Shown: positions 57,574-64,000 of the stretch, piece by piece
Layout: every line of letters starts with the position of its first letter
How positions within the stretch are numbered: the stretch's first letter is position 1
The notes under the pieces: model-generated
The model's input: the letters and a program-made list of their open reading frames with translations, nothing else
Databases searched by the model: none
Told to the model about the DNA's origin: nothing
Translations under genes and position numbers: made by a program
NCBI GenBank assembly: GCA_005880915.1
Contig: VBIW01000035.1
Coordinates: 310,001-374,000, forward strand
Direction of reading: 5' to 3'
Source of the DNA: Chloroflexota bacterium
Lineage (GTDB): Bacteria > Chloroflexota > Dormibacteria > Dormibacterales > Dormibacteraceae
DNA: 64,000 bases

Positions 57574-58546
57574 GGAATCCTCCCCCCTTGAAGCGCCCGA
57601 TATACATCCCGAAATCGAACCTTATGCCCACGGGATGCTCGAGGTGGGTGACGGCAATCGTCTTTACTGGGAGACCTGCGGCAATCCGTCGGGCAAGCCT
57701 GCCGTCGTTGTTCACGGCGGGCCGGGCTCGGGATGCTCGCCATGGTTTCGCACGCTGTTCGACCCCCGCGCCTACCGGGTCGTCCTTTTCGACCAGCGCA
57801 GCTGCGGGCGCAGCCTGCCGCATGCCGGCGCCGCTGCGACCGACCTCGTGGCCAACACGACTCAGCACCTGGTCGCGGATATGGAGCTGCTGCGCGAGCA
57901 CCTCGGCGTCGACCGCTGGATGGTGCTCGGCGGTTCGTGGGGCAGCACGCTGAGCCTCGCCTACGCGGAGGACCACGCGGAGCGGGTGAGCGAGATCGTG
58001 CTGTTCGGCGTCACGACGGGCCGGCACGGCGAGCTCGATTGGACGTTTCGCGGAGGCATGTCGCGCTTCTTTCCCCAAGCGTGGGCCACTCTCATCGACG
58101 CCCTTCCGCCGGCTTACCGCGGCGGAGACGTCGTCGAGTCGTACGCCGGCTGGCTCGCCGATCGCGATCCCGAGCAGCGCCGGCGCGCGGCCCACGCGTG
58201 GTGCATGTGGGAGTCGGCCACGCCACAGTGGCCGCCGAAGGCCGTACTGGACGAGCGGTTCGAAGACCCGGCCTACGCGATGGCTTTCGCGCGCATCGTG
58301 ACTCATTACGTGCGCCACGACCTCTTTCTAGAGGACGGCGTGCTGCTCCGAAACGCTGGCGTCCTGTCGGGCATCCCAGGCGTCCTGATCAACGGCGAGT
58401 TCGACTTTCAGGCCCCCATCGGCAACGCATGGGAGCTCAAGCGCGTCTGGCCGCGCGCGACCCTGGTGGTCGTTGAAGCCGCCGGCCATGCCGCGGACAC
58501 GAGAACGGCGCGCGAGATCGTCCGCGCGACAGACGCCTTCGCCTAG
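57572..58546 (+). CDS. pip: Prolyl aminopeptidase (proline iminopeptidase)
   Basis: 324 residues from ATG 57572; a TTG at 57539 is less likely. Alpha/beta hydrolase S33: oxyanion region VVHGGPGSGCSPWFRTLFDP, FDQRSCGRS, nucleophile Ser in VLGGSWGSTLSLAYAE, acid Asp in NGEFDFQAPIG, and His in VEAAGHAADT. WCMWESATPQW is the family's cap region. It removes N-terminal proline from peptides in the cytoplasm. The start codon is shared with the divergent DUF302 gene, so it has no room for a normal leader. Confidence 0.93.
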   Translation: MESSPLEAPDIHPEIEPYAHGMLEVGDGNRLYWETCGNPSGKPAVVVHGGPGSGCSPWFRTLFDPRAYRVVLFDQRSCGRSLPHAGAAATDLVANTTQHLVADMELLREHLGVDRWMVLGGSWGSTLSLAYAEDHAERVSEIVLFGVTTGRHGELDWTFRGGMSRFFPQAWATLIDALPPAYRGGDVVESYAGWLADRDPEQRRRAAHAWCMWESATPQWPPKAVLDERFEDPAYAMAFARIVTHYVRHDLFLEDGVLLRNAGVLSGIPGVLINGEFDFQAPIGNAWELKRVWPRATLVVVEAAGHAADTRTAREIVRATDAFA

Positions 58547-58643
58547 ATCTCCCCGCCGATGCATGTCGTCGGCGCCGGCGGACCGAAATTCGGGCGGGTC
58601 AGACGCCTCGTGGCGCCAACGGAGCGAAACCAGGCGACGCTTG

Positions 58644-59186
58644 TCATCCCCCGACTTTGAGCTTGGCGCGGACCCACTCCAGCACCTCGTGCTCGGGCGG
58701 GTCCATGCCGTCCGTGGTATCCACGGCAAGGGTAGGCCGCCCGAGGTCGGGCACGCCGTACTCGCCCGCGGTCACCCGCCGGTGAAGGTCAGGCAGCGCC
58801 TCCGGCCCCCGATGACCCGGGTGGCGGCTCGGATGCCGCTCGACATAGCGCATCTCGAGGACGTCGGGCCGGCACGAAACCTCGACCACGAGCGTGTTCC
58901 CGTGGTCGGCCAGCTCCGCGATCTCTGACTGGCGTCGAAAGAACGCGCCCTCGAGCACGACCCCGGTCCCGAACCGCAGCATCTCGCGCGCTACCGCGAA
59001 CTGGACCGCGAACGCCGCCGCGCCCACGTCCTCTGAACCTCCCAGGTGGTCCATCAGCGCCTCTTTCACCAGGTCTTTGGCCAGCACCGGCACCCTGAGG
59101 GCGGCCGCCAGGTGGTCCGCCAGCGTCGATTTCCCCGAAGCCGGTGGACCGCAAACGATCACCAGCGGAGGCAGGCCGGGTCGCAC
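58644..59186 (-). CDS. AAA/P-loop small kinase-like protein
   Basis: 180 residues from GTG 59186. Walker A VCGPPASGKSTLADHLA at the N-terminus, then AKDLVKEALMDHLGG, a Walker-B-like VLEGAFFRR, and RYVERHPSRHPGHR in the place of an Arg-rich lid. Such proteins (chloramphenicol-phosphotransferase- or gluconate-kinase-like) phosphorylate small molecules. The substrate is unknown. It converges on the aminopeptidase gene with 97 bp between stops; that gap contains a weak half-copy of the 63-bp repeat. Confidence 0.83.
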   Translation of the reverse strand: MRPGLPPLVIVCGPPASGKSTLADHLAAALRVPVLAKDLVKEALMDHLGGSEDVGAAAFAVQFAVAREMLRFGTGVVLEGAFFRRQSEIAELADHGNTLVVEVSCRPDVLEMRYVERHPSRHPGHRGPEALPDLHRRVTAGEYGVPDLGRPTLAVDTTDGMDPPEHEVLEWVRAKLKVGG

Positions 59187-59232
59187 ACCTCAATCGTGCC
59201 AGAGGCACGCGATGGGGCCACCAACGGCACTC

Positions 59233-59260
59233 TTGACAAGCCCCCAGGCGACGATATAAT
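59233..59260 (+). promoter_or_regulatory. Consensus sigma-70 promoter of the LacI gene
   Basis: TTGACA at 59233-59238 and TATAAT at 59255-59260 are 16 bp apart; both hexamers are perfect. It is the only full-consensus pair I saw in this GC-rich window. Transcription should start near 59267, at the edge of the operator. Confidence 0.85.
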
Positions 59261-59267
59261 CCCGCCC

Positions 59268-59295
59268 TGTAAGCGCTTACCGGTAAGCGCTTACA
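59268..59295. promoter_or_regulatory. Double LacI-family operator, 28-bp perfect palindrome
   Basis: TGTAAGCGCTTACC and its exact complement GGTAAGCGCTTACA meet at 59281/59282. Each half contains the 12-bp palindrome GTAAGCGCTTAC, which matches the LacI/GalR/CcpA operator style with a central CpG. Two dimer sites are thus fused, right at the predicted transcription start, 43 bp before the lacI gene. Autorepression of the regulator and transporter is the natural reading. Confidence 0.85.
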
Positions 59296-59337
59296 AAAAG
59301 AGCCAGTCGCCCGTCGGTTGGAGCGCACATAGTTTTC

Positions 59338-60516
59338 ATGCCCGACCCGAAACGTCAAAAGGGACCCCTGACGATCTACGACGTGGCCAGCCGCGCCGGC
59401 GTGTCGATCGCATCGGTGTCTCGAGTATTGAATGGCCAGGGGACCCCACGCGCCGCGACCCGCGAGCGAGTGTTGCAGGCGGTCACCGATCTCGGCTTCG
59501 TCCGGGACGGGGCGGCGCGCGCGCTGTCGAACGGCCTCAAGGAGGTCGTCGGAGTCGTCTTTCGTCGCGGCGACGAAACTCTCTTTGAGGACGAGGACGA
59601 AAGCCTGCTCTTCATCGACGTCATCAATCGCGGTATCGACGTGGCCGCCCAGCGCCGTGGCTTTGACGTCCTGATCAGCTCGGTCGGATACAACGACGAG
59701 AACGTGACCCCGCGAGTCGCCGCGGTCGCCGGTAAGGCGGACGGACTCATCCTCCACGACCGGATGCTCTCCTCGTCCGGTTTGAACCGGATCGCCGGCA
59801 CCGTCCCGGTCGTCACGCTCGCAGGCACGCCGACACGCGGGCTCATGAATGTGCGATGCGACAACGAGGCGGGCATGCGCGCGCTCGTTCGCCACCTGGT
59901 CGCTGACCACGGATACAGCACCGTCGCCTACCTCTCGGGGCGTACGGACAGCCCCGACAACCGGGCTCGACTCAAAACTTTCGAGGCGGAGGCTGCGGCA
60001 AACGGCGCCGAGGCCCAGGCCGGGCCTGAATGGCACGGCAACTACAGCGCGGCAGGCGGCGCGAGGGTCATCAACGCCCTGCTCGACGAGCACCAGGAGC
60101 TGCCTCGCGCGATCGTATGCGCGAACGACCAGACGGCGCTGGGCGTGATGCATGCGCTGGCACGGCGAGGGATCAGGGTTCCGCAAGACGTCGCGGTGAC
60201 GGGATTTGACGACGTCCCCGTCGCTCGCCACCTGCACCCGCCGCTGACGACGATCCGCCAGCCGATGCAGGAGCTGGGCGCCATGGCGTTCGACGTCCTG
60301 TACTCGAAGATCAGCACCGGCAAGGGCGAACCGGACGTCGTGCTCCCCGTCCAGCTGATCATCCGCGAGAGCTGCGGCTGCACGAGCCGTGCGAACCGGA
60401 CCAATGCGACCGAGAAGGAGTCGACTGCCACGGCGCCCGCGAGCAGCGATGGCGCTGGGAGCCGGTTAGTTGGACGGCGCTTTGCTCGCACCACCCAAAA
60501 CCTGGATGGAGCCTAG
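59338..60516 (+). CDS. LacI-family transcriptional regulator
   Basis: 392 residues from ATG 59338. HTH at residues 12-35 (TIYDVASRAGVSIASVSRVLNG, shown here within limits) with the hinge helix RAALSNGLKE-like segment ARALSNGLKEVVG. The periplasmic-binding-type effector domain (about 70-340) has DGLILHD, VVTLAGTP, AIVCANDQTALGVMHAL and VTGFDDVPVARHLHPPLTTIRQP. An acidic insertion (DETLFEDEDES) sits near residue 80, and a long disordered tail (about 345-392). It controls itself and the transporter genes 2 bp downstream through the double operator. Sugar ligand is likely. Confidence 0.93.
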   Translation: MPDPKRQKGPLTIYDVASRAGVSIASVSRVLNGQGTPRAATRERVLQAVTDLGFVRDGAARALSNGLKEVVGVVFRRGDETLFEDEDESLLFIDVINRGIDVAAQRRGFDVLISSVGYNDENVTPRVAAVAGKADGLILHDRMLSSSGLNRIAGTVPVVTLAGTPTRGLMNVRCDNEAGMRALVRHLVADHGYSTVAYLSGRTDSPDNRARLKTFEAEAAANGAEAQAGPEWHGNYSAAGGARVINALLDEHQELPRAIVCANDQTALGVMHALARRGIRVPQDVAVTGFDDVPVARHLHPPLTTIRQPMQELGAMAFDVLYSKISTGKGEPDVVLPVQLIIRESCGCTSRANRTNATEKESTATAPASSDGAGSRLVGRRFARTTQNLDGA

Positions 60517-60518
60517 AG

Positions 60519-61511
60519 ATGCGCGCGATCATCCGCAAGCTCGGCGTCTACCTCCTGGCCGCATGGGTCGCGGTCACAGTCAGCTTCCTGCTGCCGCGCG
60601 TGGTGCCCGGAAACCCAGTCGCCGGCGCCGTGGCGCGCGCATCGCAGTCAGGCAACTGCAACGAGCAATGCGTCCTCGCCATCGAGGAGCAGCTCGGCTA
60701 CAACGTCCACACGCCCGTGTGGGACCAGTACGTGCAGTACCTCGGCAATCTGGCGCACGGCGATCTTGGGCACTCGTGGTCGGAGAACGCCCCCGTCGGC
60801 AGCCTGATCCTTTCCTTCTTGCCGTGGACGCTCGTGCTGTTAGGGCTCGCAACGACGCTGAGCTTCCTGGCCGGCAGCGCCATCGGAACGCTCGTCGCAT
60901 GGCGCCGCGGTTCGTCGGTGGAGCTGCTGCTGCCTGTCGCGACGTTTTTTCAATCGCTCCCTTACTTCTTTCTCGGGCTCGTGATCGTCCTGATCTTCGG
61001 ACAGACCGGAACGATGCTCAGATGGGTTCCGAGTCTTTTCGGATACGACATCTTCGCGGTAACACCCGGTCCGAACCTTCCGTACATCCAGAGCGTTTTA
61101 AGCCACGCGATCCTTCCCGCGGCGACGGTGGTCCTTGCTTCCCTGGGCGGCTTCATCCTGGCCATCCGCAACCAGGTGATCACGACCATGGACGAGGACT
61201 TCGTCCTCGTGGCGCAGGCCAAGGGACTGCGCACGCGCACGGTGGTCTGGTACGCCGTCCGCAACGCATTGCTGCCGGTCGTGGCCAACTTCACGATCGC
61301 GATCAGCCTGGTGGTCGGCGGTCAGATCCTGGTCGAGATCGTGTTCAACTATCCAGGCATCGGGTTCCACCTCTTCGATGCGCTGGGCAAGCTCGACTAC
61401 ACCCTCGTCCAGGGCATCTTCGTGGTGATCACCCTTGTCGTGCTGGCGGCGAACCTGCTGGCTGACGTCGTCTACGTCGCAATCGATCCGCGGGCGCGGC
61501 AGGCGGCATGA
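60519..61511 (+). CDS. Dipeptide/oligopeptide-type ABC transporter permease (DppB-like)
   Basis: 330 residues; ATG 60519, 2 bp past the lacI stop. Six membrane helices with the DppB N-terminal motif FLLPRVVPGNPV, the characteristic GNLAHGDLGHSW, and the EAA-like loop MDEDFVLVAQAKGLRTRTVVWY near residue 225. It forms the membrane channel with the next protein's permease half. A cysteine pair in SGNCNEQCVL lies in the first external loop. Dpp-type systems also carry oligosaccharides in many soil bacteria, and LacI control fits that. Confidence 0.92.
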   Translation: MRAIIRKLGVYLLAAWVAVTVSFLLPRVVPGNPVAGAVARASQSGNCNEQCVLAIEEQLGYNVHTPVWDQYVQYLGNLAHGDLGHSWSENAPVGSLILSFLPWTLVLLGLATTLSFLAGSAIGTLVAWRRGSSVELLLPVATFFQSLPYFFLGLVIVLIFGQTGTMLRWVPSLFGYDIFAVTPGPNLPYIQSVLSHAILPAATVVLASLGGFILAIRNQVITTMDEDFVLVAQAKGLRTRTVVWYAVRNALLPVVANFTIAISLVVGGQILVEIVFNYPGIGFHLFDALGKLDYTLVQGIFVVITLVVLAANLLADVVYVAIDPRARQAA

Positions 61512-61515
61512 CGAC

Positions 61516-63696
61516 ATGACGATCGACACCACAGCCCTGGCCACGACCCCGCCTGCAGGTCCCGCCGCAGGTCCGGTGCTTGAACGCGGGCGCTTCCTTC
61601 GCCTGCCTCGGTCGCCGAAAGTCATAGCCGGGCTCTTCATCGTCGCGGTGTTCGGCCTGGTCGCAGTGATCGGGCGCTGGGTGGTTCCGTACTCGCCCAA
61701 CGCGACGGACACGCAGAACTGGGTCCAGCACGTCCTCGTCCCCGGCACAGGTGGCGACTCAGGGTTTCCGGCCAGCTACTACCCGCTTCCGTATGGCCCG
61801 ACGGCCGCGCACTGGCTCGGCACGACCGTTTTCGCCCAGGACGTGTGGTCCCAGCTGCTTGCTTCGACGCAGGCGACGATGTTCGTCGGGTTGCTCGCGG
61901 CGACGATCGCGACCGCTCTCTCCATCATCTTCGGGGTGAGCGCCGGCTACATCGGCGGCGCCACTGACGAAGGCCTGTCGCTCATCGCCAACGTGTTCCT
62001 CGCAATCCCGGGCCTGCCTCTGTTGATCGTGCTCGCCGACTACGTCCCATCCGCGGGCTCGAGCATCTTCCTGGTCGCGGCCATCATCGCCATCACGACC
62101 TGGGCTTATTCGGCACGCACACTTCGAGCTCAGACGCTCTCCCTGCGCAACCGTGACTTCGTCGAGGCCGCGAGGGTGAGTGGCGAAAGCAGGACGCGGA
62201 TCATCCTCGCCGAGATACTGCCCAACCTCGTCCCGATCGTCGCGGCGTCGTTCCTGTTCACGACACTGGCCGCGATCTACGCCTACGTGGCGATCTCTTT
62301 CCTGGGTCTTGGCGGATCGCCGACCGGATCCCCGGCCGGGCTATGGAACTGGGGCGAGATGCTGCGCGAGGGGTTCGCCAACAACGCGGTTCGAGGCGGC
62401 TGGTGGTGGTGGTGGGCGCCGCCCGGAATCTGCGTCGCCCTGCTCGGCACCGGACTCGCGCTTCTCAATTTCGGAATCGACGAGTTCATCAACCCGCGCC
62501 TGCGCACAGCCGGACTCACCGCGCGCGCGGCGAAGAAGGCCGGGATCAGGCTCGGCTCGGCGGTCGGCATCACGCCGGTGGCGAGCGTCAGTCCGGTGGC
62601 GGTCCAGCCACCCGCCCGCGCGGCCGACGCAGTGCTCGAGATTCACGGCCTTTCTGTCGACTACGGCTATGGAGCCGAGGCCGTCCATGCGGTCATGGAC
62701 TGCGACCTGGTGCTACGCCGGGGTCGCGTGCTCGGATTGGCAGGCGAAAGCGGGAGCGGCAAAACCACCCTGGCTCTGGCCGCCATGCGCCTCTTGCGCC
62801 AGCCGGCGGTCATAACTTCGGGCCAGGTCCTCTTCCACTCCAGGCCGTTCACCGGCGAAGGGCCCAAGGGCACGATCGACCTGCTCGCGGCGGGGCTGAA
62901 CCAGCTTCGCGAGGTGCGGTGGTCGGAGATTGCCGTCGTGCTTCAGAGCTCGCTCAACGCGCTGAACCCGGTCATCACAATCGGCGCTCAGTTCGACGAC
63001 CTCCTGCGCGTGCATCGACCCAGGCTCTCCGCCTCGGATCGATGGGCAAGATCGGGCCAGCTGCTCGAGATGGTCGGAATGAACGCTGACCGGCTCCGCA
63101 GCTACCCCCACGAGCTGTCGGGCGGGATGCGGCAGCGCGCCATGATCGCGATGGCGCTTGCCCTCGAGCCGCAGGTGATGATCCTGGACGAGCCGACCAC
63201 CGCCCTCGATGTCGTGACCCAGCGCGAGATCCTCGAGGAGCTGATGGGCCTGCGTGACCGCCTCGGGTTCGCGGCGCTGTTCATCACGCACGACCTCTCG
63301 CTCCTCGTCGAGCTGGCCGACGACATCGCTGTGATGTACGCGGGACGGTTGATGGAGAGGGCGCCGGCCGCCGCACTCTTCCACGCGCCGCGCTTGCCGT
63401 ACACGCATGGGCTTCTCAACTGCTTTCCTCCCATGCACGGCAAGCGCGTCCCGATGGAGGGGATCCCTGGGTCACCTCCCGACCTGCGGGATCTCCCCTC
63501 GGGATGCGCTTTTCACCCGCGCTGCCGTTGGGCGATGGACCGCTGCAAGCACGACGTGCCTCAGCTGGGGCCGCTGAACGGATCCGGCCGCGAGGTCGCT
63601 TGCTGGCTTCACCGAGACGGTGCTCAGGTTCCGCCCGAGCTGGCCCGGCCGGACCCGGGGCCGCGCCAGGCCGCCATGCAGGTGACCCGACAGTGA
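61516..63696 (+). CDS. Fused ABC transporter permease (DppC-like) and ATPase (DppD-like)
   Basis: 726 residues from ATG 61516, five bases past the DppB-like stop. Residues about 1-350 are a DppC-type permease (helices from about 37; EAA loop NRDFVEAARVSGESRTRIILAE near residue 213; AISFLGLGGSP). Residues about 375-720 are an ABC ATPase: GESGSGKTTLALAAM, Q-loop VVLQSSLNALNP, LSGGMRQRAMIAMALAL, MILDEPTTALD, and the DppD zinc/FeS-like C-terminal cysteine region CAFHPRCRWAMDRCKHD. Five consecutive Trp (about residues 296-300) occur in the permease half. Permease and ATPase halves are normally separate genes. Confidence 0.92.
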   Translation: MTIDTTALATTPPAGPAAGPVLERGRFLRLPRSPKVIAGLFIVAVFGLVAVIGRWVVPYSPNATDTQNWVQHVLVPGTGGDSGFPASYYPLPYGPTAAHWLGTTVFAQDVWSQLLASTQATMFVGLLAATIATALSIIFGVSAGYIGGATDEGLSLIANVFLAIPGLPLLIVLADYVPSAGSSIFLVAAIIAITTWAYSARTLRAQTLSLRNRDFVEAARVSGESRTRIILAEILPNLVPIVAASFLFTTLAAIYAYVAISFLGLGGSPTGSPAGLWNWGEMLREGFANNAVRGGWWWWWAPPGICVALLGTGLALLNFGIDEFINPRLRTAGLTARAAKKAGIRLGSAVGITPVASVSPVAVQPPARAADAVLEIHGLSVDYGYGAEAVHAVMDCDLVLRRGRVLGLAGESGSGKTTLALAAMRLLRQPAVITSGQVLFHSRPFTGEGPKGTIDLLAAGLNQLREVRWSEIAVVLQSSLNALNPVITIGAQFDDLLRVHRPRLSASDRWARSGQLLEMVGMNADRLRSYPHELSGGMRQRAMIAMALALEPQVMILDEPTTALDVVTQREILEELMGLRDRLGFAALFITHDLSLLVELADDIAVMYAGRLMERAPAAALFHAPRLPYTHGLLNCFPPMHGKRVPMEGIPGSPPDLRDLPSGCAFHPRCRWAMDRCKHDVPQLGPLNGSGREVACWLHRDGAQVPPELARPDPGPRQAAMQVTRQ

Positions 63697-64000
63697 ACGA
63701 CGCGACGCCTGTGCTCGAGGGACGCAATCTCACGAAGCACTTCTGGGTCAAGCAGGGCCGCGGGCCGTTTGCCCGTCGGGTGCCGGTCAACGCGGTCGAC
63801 AACGTGTCGGTGCGCCTTGAAGGGGGCAAGGTCACCGCGCTGGTCGGCGAGAGTGGGGCAGGCAAGACGACGGTGGGGCGGCTCCTCGCCAAGATCATCA
63901 AACCCGACGCCGGCGCCATCCTCGTCGACGGAAGACCAGCGCCTTCAGGCCGCCCACGCTCTTACGCGGCGACCGTCCAGATGGTGTTTCAGGATCCATT
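63693..64000 (+). CDS. Oligopeptide-type ABC ATPase (DppF-like), 5' part only
   Basis: The frame is open from GTG 63693 to the right edge (about 102 residues). It overlaps the fused gene's stop as GTGA. LEGRNLTKHFWVKQGRGPFA matches the DppF/OppF N-terminus with its substrate-loop region, and Walker A LVGESGAGKTTVGRLLA is complete, followed by the Q-loop VQMVFQDP. It is the second nucleotide-binding subunit for the permease pair. Because it starts with GTG and is cut by the edge it is easily missed. A substrate-binding protein is expected beyond the window, as none is seen here. Confidence 0.88.
   Translation, partial: MNDATPVLEGRNLTKHFWVKQGRGPFARRVPVNAVDNVSVRLEGGKVTALVGESGAGKTTVGRLLAKIIKPDAGAILVDGRPAPSGRPRSYAATVQMVFQDP

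Noticed and set aside
1..64000. tRNA, rRNA, CRISPR, insertion sequences, prophage or integron
   Set aside because: I saw no cloverleaf with CCA-type ends, no rRNA-like stretch, no regularly spaced repeats and no transposase, integrase or phage motifs; a covariance-model scan would be needed to exclude small RNAs.

Overview
This is 64 kb of GC-rich DNA (roughly two-thirds G+C by eye) with no tRNA, rRNA, insertion sequence, phage gene or CRISPR array that I could recognise. It reads as a free-living bacterial chromosome. These traits together fit the Chloroflexota/Dormibacterota-like group of soil bacteria: type IV pilus genes, many NarL-type two-component systems, a HemQ/ferrochelatase haem operon, FtsEX with a peptidoglycan hydrolase, CUT2 sugar transporters, GH38 mannosidase, and frequent GTG/TTG starts with 4-nt gene overlaps. 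Actinobacteria are the main alternative; placement is an inference.

Layout. 1-4936 (minus): type IV pilus operon with pilB, pilC, two prepilin-like proteins and a PilX-like protein running off the left edge, headed by a LuxR-type regulator with a degenerate receiver. 6020-9717 (plus): small membrane protein, a NarL regulator, a cytoplasmic histidine kinase/response regulator pair and an acyltransferase. 9855-12482: membrane hybrid histidine kinase. 12483-24720 (minus): a long tightly packed run. From its promoter end it holds a GntR regulator, DeoC, a Gfo/Idh/MocA dehydrogenase, a SIS protein, a complete CUT2 sugar ABC transporter, a shikimate-dehydrogenase-like protein, an aldo/keto reductase, PPK2, a CBS protein and a flavoprotein. 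24822-31935: N-acetylglucosamine catabolism (ROK kinase, NagA, SIS deaminase) with a phosphotriesterase-like protein, an FAD oxidoreductase and a secreted BNR-repeat protein.

32053-34975: ftsE-ftsX-M23 peptidase. 35222-36484: YqeY-like, GNAT and cupin proteins. 36606-44487 (plus): an eight-gene translationally coupled haem operon, HTH regulator-hemA-hemC-hemD/hemB fusion-hemQ-hemL-hemE-hemH. 44484-48858: enoyl-CoA hydratase, DUF1206 protein, lipid kinase, two PAP2 phosphatases and a cysteine-less glutaredoxin-like protein. 48966-51650: alpha-mannosidase. 51740-57190: acyl-CoA synthetase, a Fur-family regulator and a divergent metal ABC transporter sharing a palindrome-rich operator. 57187-59186: DUF302, prolyl aminopeptidase, P-loop kinase. 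59338-64000: a LacI regulator behind a consensus promoter and a 28-bp double operator, then a Dpp/Opp-type transporter cut by the right edge.

Working together: the ROK kinase, NagA and SIS deaminase make a full GlcNAc-to-fructose-6-P route, probably under the NagR/DasR-type GntR regulator. The haem operon carries seven enzymes of the C5/coproporphyrin route from glutamyl-tRNA, lacking coproporphyrinogen oxidase. The best unexplained signals are a gapless 63-bp repeat present twice (36516 and 51660), the HemD-HemB fusion, degenerate signalling and redox proteins that have lost their catalytic residues, and genes that seem to lack a standard start codon.
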